From: Marmoricola sp. URHB0036
GTDB lineage: Bacteria > Actinomycetota > Actinomycetes > Propionibacteriales > Nocardioidaceae
Reading direction: 5' to 3'
Assembly (NCBI RefSeq): GCF_000426045.1
Contig: NZ_AUEP01000004.1
Span: forward strand, 372,001-436,000
Length of the DNA: 64,000 nt
The notes under the pieces are model-generated. The model was not told the origin of the DNA. It saw only the letters and a list, made by a program, of their open reading frames with translations, and searched no databases. Both the position numbers and the translations under genes were made by a program. Below, one piece after another: positions 33,747 to 41,467 of the stretch (its first letter is position 1; every line of letters starts with the position of its first letter).

Positions 33747-34645
33747 TGTTCTTCATCCTTCGGGCGGAGGAGCGAGACGACCACCAGGCAGGCCATGGCG
33801 ATCAGGGCGAGCAGGGCGGCCACGGCGTACGCCGTGCCCTGCTGGAAGTTCTGGTAGGCGTCCTCGACCTGCTGCGAGGCCGTCATGGTCTGCCCGGCGA
33901 TGTTGCCCGAGACGATCTTGACGGCGCCGAACTCGCCGATGGACCTGGCCAGGGAGAGCACCACGCCGTAGAGGACGGCCCACTTGATGCCCGGCAGCGT
34001 GATCCGGCGGAAGGTCTGGCCCCAGTTGGCACCGAGGCTCTGCGCGGCCTGCTCCTGGTCGTCGCCGATCTCCTCGAGCACGGGCACCACCTCGCGGATG
34101 ACGAGCGGCAGCGCCACGAAGACGGTGGCCATGATCATGCCGGGCGAGGCGAAGATGACCTGGAACCCGGCCTTCTCCAGCGACTGGCCGAACCAGCCGT
34201 CGCGACCGTTGTAGACGAGCACGAGGGCGAGGCCGACGACCACTGGCGAGATCGACAGCGGTATGTCGAGGAGGGTGCTGAGGATCCGCTTGCCCGGGAA
34301 GTCGTAGCGCACGAGCAGGATCGACATCGTCAGGCCGAAGACCGTGTTGATGAGTACGGCGAAGAAGGTCACGTAGAGCGTGAGGTAGAGCGCGTGCACG
34401 ACCTCTGGCTCACGCAGCGAGTCGATGGCCGCGCCGAGGCCGGGCTCGAGGGCGCGCTGGAAGACGAGCACTGTCGGCCAGGCGACGAGCATCACGACGT
34501 ACGCCACGGCGATGACGCGCAACGTCCACCGGACGCCGGCCGGCTCGCGGGTGTAGCCGGTCCGCCCCGTGGGCTTGCGCCGCCGCGAGGAGGTCGCTGG
34601 TTCGGTGGGCTCCGCGGAGGCGGGGTTCAGGGTGTCAGTCGCCAC
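33743..34645 (-). CDS. cysW: sulfate ABC importer permease CysW
   Basis: The 300-residue protein has six membrane helices after a hydrophilic N-terminus of about 45 residues. CysW features are the EAA-type loop [30 protein letters not shown] and the closing [33 protein letters not shown]. It forms the channel with CysT. The start overlaps the cysT end by 11 bp. The N-terminal extension contains two Pro/Thr- and Arg-rich stretches and may start later than the ATG at 34645. Confidence 0.93.
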   Translation of the reverse strand: MATDTLNPASAEPTEPATSSRRRKPTGRTGYTREPAGVRWTLRVIAVAYVVMLVAWPTVLVFQRALEPGLGAAIDSLREPEVVHALYLTLYVTFFAVLINTVFGLTMSILLVRYDFPGKRILSTLLDIPLSISPVVVGLALVLVYNGRDGWFGQSLEKAGFQVIFASPGMIMATVFVALPLVIREVVPVLEEIGDDQEQAAQSLGANWGQTFRRITLPGIKWAVLYGVVLSLARSIGEFGAVKIVSGNIAGQTMTASQQVEDAYQNFQQGTAYAVAALLALIAMACLVVVSLLRPKDEEQ

Positions 34646-35486
34646 GACGGGCCAACCTCCTCTGGAGGATGTCGAGCGCCACGATGACGAGCAGCGCCAC
34701 GATCAAGAGGATGGCCGCGATCGCGGAGGCCGAGGCGCGGTTGCCGTCCTGGTTGAAGCCGTAGATGCGCACGGAGGCGACCTCGGTGCGGTAGGGCAGG
34801 TTGCCCGACAGCAGCACGAGCGAGCCGTACTCGCTGATCGCACGGGCGAAGGCCAGGGCGGCACCCGCGGCGATGGCCGGGACGAGGGAGGGCAGGATCA
34901 CCCGACGGAACGTGGTCAGCCGACCAGCGCCGAGCGAGGCGGCCGCCTCCTCGACGTCGCGCTCCAGCGACTCCAGCACCGGCTGAGCGGTCCTGACCAC
35001 GAACGGCAGGGTCACGAACGCCAGCGCGAGGAAGACAGCCCACCGGGTGTTGTTGGCGTGCATGCCGAGCGGGGACTTCGGGCCGTAGAGAGTGAGCAGG
35101 ACCAGGCCGGCCACGATGGTCGGCAGGGCGAACGGCACGTCGATGAAGAGGTCGAGCAGCCGCTTGCCCGGGAACCGGTCGCGGACCAGCACCCACGCCA
35201 GCATGGTGCCCATCACGACGTTGAGCAGGGTGACGGCGATGGACTCGAGGACCGTCAGCCTCAGGGCCGCGAGCGTCTGGGGCTGGGTGACGACGTCCCA
35301 GAACCCCTTGAGCCCGAGATCGGCGGCGGAGAGCAGGACGGCGGTGAGCGGGATGAGCACGAGCAGGCTCAGCCAGACCACCGAGATGCCCAGGGCGAGC
35401 CCCGAGCCCGGTGTCAGGGAGCGCCGGCTCCGGGTACGCCGCTGGTGCGGCGTACCCGGAGTCGTGGCAATGCCAACTGAAGCCAT
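34635..35486 (-). CDS. cysT: sulfate ABC importer permease CysT (CysU)
   Basis: The 283-residue protein has six membrane helices and the loop SLERDVEEAAASLGAGRLTTFRRVILPSLVPAI, then AISEYGSLVLLSGNLPYRTEVASVRIYG, typical of CysT/CysU. It partners CysW. The ATG at 35486 overlaps the sbp stop by one base (TGATG). The first 25 codons include a perfect 15-bp inverted repeat that would form a hairpin in the mRNA just after the start. Confidence 0.94.
   Translation of the reverse strand: MASVGIATTPGTPHQRRTRSRRSLTPGSGLALGISVVWLSLLVLIPLTAVLLSAADLGLKGFWDVVTQPQTLAALRLTVLESIAVTLLNVVMGTMLAWVLVRDRFPGKRLLDLFIDVPFALPTIVAGLVLLTLYGPKSPLGMHANNTRWAVFLALAFVTLPFVVRTAQPVLESLERDVEEAAASLGAGRLTTFRRVILPSLVPAIAAGAALAFARAISEYGSLVLLSGNLPYRTEVASVRIYGFNQDGNRASASAIAAILLIVALLVIVALDILQRRLARRGD
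35428..35461 (-). promoter_or_regulatory. intra-operon hairpin at the start of cysT
   Basis: CTCCGGGTACGCCGC (35428-35442) and GCGGCGTACCCGGAG (35447-35461) are perfect complements around a TGGT loop. The stem lies 25 to 58 bp inside cysT. It could protect the sbp message end or slow translation of the permease relative to the abundant binding protein. Confidence 0.6.
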
Positions 35487-36520
35487 CAGGACTTGCCGGA
35501 GGCCGCGATCAGCTTGGTGACGATGCCGTTGTCCTCGTCGAAGTACTTCTTGTTGGCGTCGGCCCAGCCACCGAAGTCACCGTCGATGGTCAACAGCGTC
35601 TTGGGCACCGGGAAGGCGTCGGCCGGGTCGTTGGCACCCTTGACGTCGACCTTGATGGAGTCGTCGAGCGGACGGAAGCCCTGCTTGGCGTAGTCGGTCT
35701 GACCGGCCTTGCTGAGCTGGAAGTCGAGCCAGGCCTTGGCGGAGGAGTTCGCGTCCTTGGTGACCGCGGCCGGGTTCTGGATGAGCAGGGTCTGCTCGGG
35801 GATGAAGTAGTCGAAGTCCGCGCCGGCGGCACGAGCCTGGATCGCCTCGTTCTCGTAGGACAGCAGCACGTCACCGGTGCCGCCCTCGAAGGCCGTGGTC
35901 GCGTCCTTGCCGCTGCCCGGGAAGGCGGCGACGTTGGCGAGGAACTTCTTCAGGTAGGCCTGGGCGTCGGCCTCGCTGCCACCGTTGGCGAGCACGTGGC
36001 CGTACGCCGCCAGGATGTTCCACTTCGCCGAGCCGGACGAGCCCGGGTTGGGGGTCACGATCTTGACGCCCGGCTTGGCCAGGTCGTCCCAGCCCGTGAT
36101 CTTCTTCGGGTTGCCCGGACGGGTCACGATCGCCACCACGGACTGGGTGGCGATGCCCTTGGTGGGGCCGCTCTTCCAGTCCTGGTCGACGAGGTTCTCG
36201 TCGGTGAGCTTGGTCATGTCGGGCTCGAGGGACAGGTGCACCTCGTCGGCCTTCAGACCGGCGATGACGGCCCGGGCCTGGTCACCGGAGGCCCCGTAGG
36301 ACTCCTTGAACTCGACGTCCTTGCCGGCCTTGGTCTTCTGGAAGTCCGCGATGACCTGCTTGTTGGCGGTCTTCAGGATCGAGAAGCCGACGATGCTGAC
36401 CTGCTTCTTGTCGCCACTGCTGCTGCCGGAGGCGGGGTCGGAGCACGCGGAGGTGCTGGCGAGGACGGTGAGGGAGAGGGCGGCTGCGCCGAACCACTTC
36501 AGTGGCGTCGTGCGAGTCAT
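35486..36520 (-). CDS. sbp: sulfate/thiosulfate-binding lipoprotein
   Basis: The 344-residue protein starts MTRTTPLKWFGAAALSLTVLAS and has a lipoprotein cleavage region before SACSDPASG. The mature part matches sulfate-binding proteins: VSIVGFSILKTANKQVIADFQKTKAGKDVEFKESYGASGDQARAV, TRPGNPKKITGWDDLAKPGVKIVTPNP, SGSAKWNILAAYGH and DVLLSYENEAI. It captures sulfate outside the membrane for CysTW. The ATG at 36520 is chosen because it opens the signal peptide. It is the first gene of the sulfate operon and diverges from korA across 351 bp. Confidence 0.95.
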   Translation of the reverse strand: MTRTTPLKWFGAAALSLTVLASTSACSDPASGSSSGDKKQVSIVGFSILKTANKQVIADFQKTKAGKDVEFKESYGASGDQARAVIAGLKADEVHLSLEPDMTKLTDENLVDQDWKSGPTKGIATQSVVAIVTRPGNPKKITGWDDLAKPGVKIVTPNPGSSGSAKWNILAAYGHVLANGGSEADAQAYLKKFLANVAAFPGSGKDATTAFEGGTGDVLLSYENEAIQARAAGADFDYFIPEQTLLIQNPAAVTKDANSSAKAWLDFQLSKAGQTDYAKQGFRPLDDSIKVDVKGANDPADAFPVPKTLLTIDGDFGGWADANKKYFDEDNGIVTKLIAASGKS

Positions 36521-36561
36521 GGGGAGGGCCTTTCGTTCGGGTGGGGCAGACACGCTTGTGT

Positions 36562-36579
36562 TAGTGGCGTAACTTACTA
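36562..36579 (-). promoter_or_regulatory. candidate operator of the sulfate importer operon
   Basis: TAGT at 36562-36565 and ACTA at 36576-36579 form an inverted repeat with a 10-bp spacer inside an AT-rich stretch about 40 bp before sbp. On the coding strand the sequence reads TAGTAAGTTACG, close to the TAGTAGA word of the other sulfur promoters. The rest of 36521-36770 holds no gene that I can see. Confidence 0.35.
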
Positions 36580-36770
36580 CGAATTATTAATCTGACCGCC
36601 TTTTGAGACAGTGAGTCGGCTCACCTGTCTAGATCGGTCGATTCCGGACCGGGGACGACCGCGCCGCCGTCTTGATGCTGAGACGTTGTGCCTGCTCAGG
36701 CGCGGCGGACTATCGTGTCTCCTTGTGTCGGGCTCCGTCTCGACCGTGCACCGATCAGCGGGGGGCGGGT

Positions 36771-36786
36771 GTAGAACCTGTTCTAC
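36771..36786 (+). promoter_or_regulatory. KstR-like palindromic operator before korA
   Basis: GTAGAAC, CT, GTTCTAC is a perfect 7-bp inverted repeat. It fits the TNNAACNNGTTNNA consensus known for KstR-type TetR repressors of actinobacterial steroid and lipid catabolism. A TACAAT -10-like hexamer lies at 36796-36801, so the palindrome would cover the -35 region. Confidence 0.6.
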
Positions 36787-36871
36787 TTTTCGGCGTACAA
36801 TCGGTGCGTACCATCGGTATGTGAACGGTGACGGGGCCCAGCCGATGTCGAGGAGAGAAGGAAGCGTCACG

Positions 36872-38791
36872 GTGGCCAAGCAGGTCAAGCAGCTCGACCG
36901 GGTGATCATCCGGTTCGCGGGTGACTCCGGCGATGGGATGCAGCTCACAGGTGACCGGTTCACCCAGGAGTCGGCTGCCTTCGGCAACGACTTGATGACG
37001 TTGCCCAACTTCCCGGCCGAGATCCGCGCTCCGCAGGGCACCCTGCCCGGCGTCTCGTCCTTCCAGGTCCACTTCGCCGACCACGACATCCTCACCGCCG
37101 GCGACTCCCCCGACGTGCTGGTCGCGATGAACCCGGCCGCACTCAAGGCCAACCTGCCCGACATGAAGCCGGGCACCTCGCTGATCGTGGACAGCCACGA
37201 CTTCACCGCCCGCAACCTGACCAAGGCGGGGTACGCCGACAACCCGCTCGAGGACAGCTCCCTGGCCGACTACGCGCTCAGCGTGGTCGACCTGACCGGC
37301 ATGACCGTCGAGGCGGTCAAGGAGTTCGGCCTGTCCCGCAAGGACGCCGCCCGCGCGAAGAACATGTTCGCGCTCGGGCTGCTGTCCTGGATGTACGGCC
37401 GCCCGATCGAGACCACGCTCGCCTTCCTCGAGAAGCGCTTCGCCAAGGCTCCCGACATCCGCGACGCCAACCTCACCGCATTCAAGGCCGGCTGGAACTT
37501 CGGCGAGACCACCGAGACGTTCGCGGTGCAGTACGAGATCAAGCCCGCCCCGATGTCGGCCGGCACCTACCGCAACATCACCGGCAACCTCGCCCTGGCC
37601 TACGGGCTCGTGGCCGGTGGCGTGCAGTCCGGGCTGCCGATCTTCCTGGGCACCTACCCGATCACACCGGCCTCCGACATCCTCCACGAGCTCAGCAAGC
37701 ACAAGCGGTTCGGCATCACCACCTTCCAGGCCGAGGACGAGATCGCCGGCATCGGTGCCGCGCTCGGTGCCTCCTTCGCCGGCTCGCTGGGCGTCACCAG
37801 CACGTCCGGGCCCGGTATCGCGCTGAAGTCGGAGACCATCGGCCTCGCGGTGATGACCGAGCTGCCGCTGCTGGTGATCGACGTCCAGCGCGGGGGCCCG
37901 TCGACGGGCCTGCCCACCAAGACCGAGCAGGCCGACCTGCTGCAGGCGATGTTCGGCCGCAACGGTGAGGCGCCGGTGCCGATCGTGGCGCCGCAGTCAC
38001 CCGGCGACTGCTTCGACGCAGCCGTCGAGGCGATCCGGATCGCGGTCACCTACCGCACGCCCGTGATGCTGCTCTCCGACGGCTACCTCGCCAACGGCTC
38101 CGAGCCCTGGCGCATCCCCGAGCTCGACGAGCTGCCCGAGATCGACCCTGCCTTCGCGACCGGCACCAACCACGAGAGCGTCGACAAGGAGGGCAACGCC
38201 AAGCCCGACTTCTGGCCGTACCTGCGCGACGAGGAGACCCTCGCGCGTCCGTGGGCGATCCCCGGCACCGCCGGGCTCGAGCACCGCATCGGCGGTCTCG
38301 AGAAGGGCGACGGCCACGGCAACATCTCCTACGACCCGGGCAACCACGACTACATGGTCCGCATCCGGCAGGCCAAGGTGGACCGCATCGCCGACTCGCT
38401 GCCTCCGCTGGAGGTCGACGACCCGTCGGGGAAGGCGAAGGTGCTCGTGCTGGGCTGGGGCTCGACGTACGGCCCGATCGGCGCTGCCTGCCGCCGCGTG
38501 CGCAAGGCGGGGTACGACGTCGCGCAGGTGCACCTGCGTCACCTGAACCCGTTCCCCAAGGACCTCGGCGAGATCCTCAAGCAGTACGACGCCGTGATGG
38601 TCCCGGAGATGAACCTCGGACAGCTCTCCCTGCTGATCCGCGCCAAGTACCTCGTCGACGTGGTCGGCTACAACCACGTGCGCGGCCTGCCGCTGAAGGC
38701 GGCCGAGCTGGCCGAGTCGATCACCGACCTGATCAGCACCACCACCGGCACCCTCGACCACGACGTCCACCAGGAGGAGGTCGCCCGATGA
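36872..38791 (+). CDS. korA: 2-oxoglutarate:ferredoxin oxidoreductase, alpha (fused gamma-alpha) subunit
   Basis: The 639-residue protein starts with the gamma domain (RVIIRFAGDSGDGMQLTGDRF), which is fused to the alpha pyrimidine-binding domain (GTYPITPASDILHELSKHKRFGITTFQAEDEIAGIGAALGAS, then SGPGIALKSETIGLAVMTELPLLVIDVQRGGPSTGLPTKTEQADL). The C-terminal domain ends in LNPFPKDLGEILKQYDAVMVPEMNLGQLS. With KorB it oxidises 2-oxoglutarate to succinyl-CoA and reduces ferredoxin, an alternative to 2-oxoglutarate dehydrogenase in actinobacteria. I chose the GTG at 36872, which has AAGGAA about 9 nt upstream; an ATG at 36845 is in frame but poorly placed. A KstR-like palindrome in the promoter suggests induction during lipid or steroid catabolism. 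Confidence 0.93.
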   Translation: MAKQVKQLDRVIIRFAGDSGDGMQLTGDRFTQESAAFGNDLMTLPNFPAEIRAPQGTLPGVSSFQVHFADHDILTAGDSPDVLVAMNPAALKANLPDMKPGTSLIVDSHDFTARNLTKAGYADNPLEDSSLADYALSVVDLTGMTVEAVKEFGLSRKDAARAKNMFALGLLSWMYGRPIETTLAFLEKRFAKAPDIRDANLTAFKAGWNFGETTETFAVQYEIKPAPMSAGTYRNITGNLALAYGLVAGGVQSGLPIFLGTYPITPASDILHELSKHKRFGITTFQAEDEIAGIGAALGASFAGSLGVTSTSGPGIALKSETIGLAVMTELPLLVIDVQRGGPSTGLPTKTEQADLLQAMFGRNGEAPVPIVAPQSPGDCFDAAVEAIRIAVTYRTPVMLLSDGYLANGSEPWRIPELDELPEIDPAFATGTNHESVDKEGNAKPDFWPYLRDEETLARPWAIPGTAGLEHRIGGLEKGDGHGNISYDPGNHDYMVRIRQAKVDRIADSLPPLEVDDPSGKAKVLVLGWGSTYGPIGAACRRVRKAGYDVAQVHLRHLNPFPKDLGEILKQYDAVMVPEMNLGQLSLLIRAKYLVDVVGYNHVRGLPLKAAELAESITDLISTTTGTLDHDVHQEEVAR

Positions 38792-39870
38792 CCACCACCG
38801 AGCTCCCGTTCCCCGGCCTCTCCGGCGTACCCACGACCGAGGACAAGCTGACCGGCAAGGACTTCACCTCCGACCAGGAGGTGCGCTGGTGCCCTGGGTG
38901 CGGCGACTACGCCGTGCTCAAGGCCGTGCAGTCGTTCCTGCCCGACCTCGGACTGCGCCGCGAGAACATCGTGTTCGTCTCGGGCATCGGCTGCTCCTCG
39001 CGGTTCCCCTACTACCTCGAGACCTACGGGATGCACTCCATCCACGGCCGCGCGCCCGCGATCGCCACCGGCATCGCCACCAGTCGCGAGGACCTCTCGG
39101 TGTGGGTGGTCACCGGTGACGGCGACGCGCTCTCCATCGGCGGCAACCACCTCATCCACGCGATGCGGCGCAACGTGAACCTGAAGATCCTGCTGTTCAA
39201 CAACCGGATCTACGGCCTCACCAAGGGCCAGTACTCCCCCACCTCCGAGCCCGGCAAGGTCACCAAGTCCACCCCGGCCGGGTCCGTGGACCACCCGTTC
39301 AACCCCGTCTCGCTGGCCCTCGGCGCCGAGGGCACGTTCGTGGCCCGCACCGTCGACTCCGACCGCAAGCACCTCACCTCCGTGCTCTCGGCCGCGGCCG
39401 CCCACCGAGGCACGGCGCTGGTGGAGATCTACCAGAACTGCCCGATCTTCAACGACGGCGCGTTCGACGCGATCAAGCAGCCCGACACCAAGGCCGACGC
39501 GATCATCCCGCTCGTCCAGGGCGAGCCGATCCGCTTCGGGGTCCCCCAGGAAGACGGCAAGGGGAGCAAGGGCATCGTGCGCTCGGCCTCCGGCGGGGTC
39601 GAGGTCGTGCAGACCGCTGACGTCGCCGAGTCCGACCTGCTGGTCCACGACGCCCACGCCGACGACCCGTCCACGGCATTCGCGCTCTCCCGGCTCACTG
39701 ATGCCGGTGTCCTGCACCAGTCGCCGATCGGCATCTTCCGGCAGGTGCAGCGTCCGACGTACGACGACCAGGCCCGCGAGCAGATCGTCACCGCCTCGGC
39801 CGGCCAGGGCGACCAGCGCCAGGCGCTGGCCAGCCTGATCAGCGGCGGGGACACCTGGACCGTCGTCTGA
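38788..39870 (+). CDS. korB: 2-oxoglutarate:ferredoxin oxidoreductase, beta (TPP-binding) subunit
   Basis: The 360-residue subunit carries WCPGCGDYAVL, whose cysteines with that of SGIGCSSRFPYY help bind the [4Fe-4S] cluster, and the thiamine diphosphate motif GDGDALSIGGNHLIHAMRRNVNLKILLFNNRIYGLTKGQYSPTS. It catalyses decarboxylation of 2-oxoglutarate in complex with KorA. The ATG overlaps the korA stop (ATGA). No ferredoxin gene is next to it. Confidence 0.94.
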   Translation: MTTTELPFPGLSGVPTTEDKLTGKDFTSDQEVRWCPGCGDYAVLKAVQSFLPDLGLRRENIVFVSGIGCSSRFPYYLETYGMHSIHGRAPAIATGIATSREDLSVWVVTGDGDALSIGGNHLIHAMRRNVNLKILLFNNRIYGLTKGQYSPTSEPGKVTKSTPAGSVDHPFNPVSLALGAEGTFVARTVDSDRKHLTSVLSAAAAHRGTALVEIYQNCPIFNDGAFDAIKQPDTKADAIIPLVQGEPIRFGVPQEDGKGSKGIVRSASGGVEVVQTADVAESDLLVHDAHADDPSTAFALSRLTDAGVLHQSPIGIFRQVQRPTYDDQAREQIVTASAGQGDQRQALASLISGGDTWTVV

Positions 39871-39879
39871 GGACCTGGT

Positions 39880-40350
39880 TCAACCAGCGATTGACTGGTC
39901 CTCGGCAGCGGTCTTGAGCCGGGCCAGGCCCTTCTCGAAGTCGGGTCCGATCAGCTTGTCCATCTTCATCAGCTTGCCGAAGACGGCCATCATGCCCTTC
40001 TGCTCGCCGGTCATCCGCCAGGTCACCTCGGTCTGCTCGCCGTGCGGCGCGAACCGGAACAGGGTGGTGCTGGTGGACTTGAACGGCTTGAGGAACTCCA
40101 GCGCGATGACGATCTCCTCGGCGCTGGACCGGGTGATCTCCATGCTCCCGACGCCGGCCTTCTTGTTGCCCGACCACGCGTAGTGGGCGCCGACCCCGTG
40201 GTCGGCACCGGAGTAGCGGCGCTCCAGGTCGGGGTCGAGGTCCTCCCACGGTGACCAGCCCGGCCAGTGGTGGAAGTCGTCCACCAGCCCGTGCACCCGG
40301 GACGCCGGCGCCTTGACGGTGATGGTGCGTTCGACGGAGTAGCTGCCCAT
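39880..40350 (-). CDS. SRPBCC (polyketide cyclase-like) family protein
   Basis: The 156-residue protein shows the START-like pattern YSVERTITVKAPASRVHGLVDDFHHWPGWSPWEDLDPDLERRYSG, followed by ALEFLKPFKSTSTTLFRFAPHGEQTEVTWRMTGEQKG and a closing helix with DFEKGLARLKTAAED. It likely binds a small hydrophobic ligand. It is convergent with korB (9 bp) and divergent from rarD across a palindrome-rich gap. Confidence 0.9.
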   Translation of the reverse strand: MGSYSVERTITVKAPASRVHGLVDDFHHWPGWSPWEDLDPDLERRYSGADHGVGAHYAWSGNKKAGVGSMEITRSSAEEIVIALEFLKPFKSTSTTLFRFAPHGEQTEVTWRMTGEQKGMMAVFGKLMKMDKLIGPDFEKGLARLKTAAEDQSIAG

Positions 40351-40388
40351 GACGACACCCTAGGAGCAGTCGGAGACTCGGCATGCTG

Positions 40389-40478
40389 CGGTTTGGCCGG
40401 GCGCCCGGCTGAACATGCAGTGGAGGGGTGCAATTTCACCCCTCCACTGACAGTTTGGACGGCCGCCCGGCCAAACCG
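40389..40478. repeat. nested palindromes in the SRPBCC/rarD divergent promoter region
   Basis: An outer 15-bp inverted repeat (CGGTTTGGCCGGGCG at 40389-40403, CGCCCGGCCAAACCG at 40464-40478) encloses a 13-bp one (CAGTGGAGGGGTG at 40418-40430, CACCCCTCCACTG at 40437-40449, 6-nt loop). GTTTGG(C/A)CGG also repeats directly at 40391 and 40453. The element sits between two promoters, not between gene ends. Confidence 0.7.
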
Positions 40479-40558
40479 GGTCACCGCCCGCTGCTCCCCC
40501 GACCCAGTCGCAGACACCCTCGGAACTGTCAGGAGTGTCTTGCCAGTACGGTGATGAC

Positions 40559-41467
40559 GTGTCCGAGCAACGTCGTGGCTTCCTGATGGGTGTTGCGGCG
40601 TACGGCATGTGGGGGCTGTTCCCGCTCTACTGGCGGCTCCTCGAGCCGGCCGGAGCGGTGGAGATCCTGGCCCACCGGGTCGTCTGGTCGCTGCTGACGA
40701 TGGTGGTGCTCACGGCCGCCCTGCGACGTACGCCGTACCTGCGCGCGATCGTCCGCGACCGCCGGGTCGTCGTCCTGCTCGTGGTCGCGGCGATCGTGAT
40801 CGGGTTCAACTGGGGCGGGTTCATCTACGGCGTCAACGCCGGTCGGGTCGTCGAGGTCTCCCTCGGCTACTTCATCAACCCGCTCGTCACCGTGCTCCTC
40901 GGCGTGCTGGTGCTGGGCGAGCGGCTGCGTCCGCTGCAGTGGTGGGCGATCGGCATCGCCGCCCTCGCGGTGGTGATCCTGACGGTGGACTACGGCCACC
41001 CGCCGTGGATCGCGCTGCTGCTCGCGGGCTCGTTCGGCACCTACGGGCTGGCCAAGAAGAAGGCCAACGTCGGCGCGGTCGAGAGCCTCACCTTCGAGAC
41101 GGTGCTCCTGGCGCCGATCGCCCTGGGCTACATCTGGTGGCTGACCGCCACCGGTGAGAGCAACTTCGCCAGCCACGGTGCCGGCCACGCCGTCCTGCTC
41201 GCCTCCACCGGGTTGGTCACCGCCGTGCCGCTGATCTGCTTCGGGGCCGCGGCGATCCGGATCCCGATGACCACCCTCGGCCTGCTGCAGTACCTCGCCC
41301 CGACCATCCAGTTCGCGCTCGGCCTGGTCGTCTTCGACGAGCAGATGACGGCCGTGAAGTGGATCGGGTTCGCCCTGGTCTGGCTGGCCCTGGCGATCTT
41401 CACCGTCGAGGCGTTGCGCCGTCGTCGTACCCAGCTGCGCATGGTCGTCGAGGCGAGCGCGGTCTAG
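40559..41467 (+). CDS. rarD: RarD/EamA-type membrane transporter
   Basis: The 302-residue protein has ten hydrophobic helices in two EamA halves. RarD-specific features are GVAAYGMWGLFPLYWRLLEPAGAVEILAHRVVWSL, NWGGFIYGVNAGRVVEVSLGYFINPLVTVLLGV and the closing GLLQYLAPTIQFALGL. RarD proteins belong to the drug/metabolite transporter superfamily; the substrate is not known. I place the start at the GTG at 40559; no strong ribosome site is visible, and a GTG at 40535 is in frame. Its TAG is followed directly by the ATG of the sulfatase, so the two may share a transcript. Confidence 0.9.
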   Translation: MSEQRRGFLMGVAAYGMWGLFPLYWRLLEPAGAVEILAHRVVWSLLTMVVLTAALRRTPYLRAIVRDRRVVVLLVVAAIVIGFNWGGFIYGVNAGRVVEVSLGYFINPLVTVLLGVLVLGERLRPLQWWAIGIAALAVVILTVDYGHPPWIALLLAGSFGTYGLAKKKANVGAVESLTFETVLLAPIALGYIWWLTATGESNFASHGAGHAVLLASTGLVTAVPLICFGAAAIRIPMTTLGLLQYLAPTIQFALGLVVFDEQMTAVKWIGFALVWLALAIFTVEALRRRRTQLRMVVEASAV

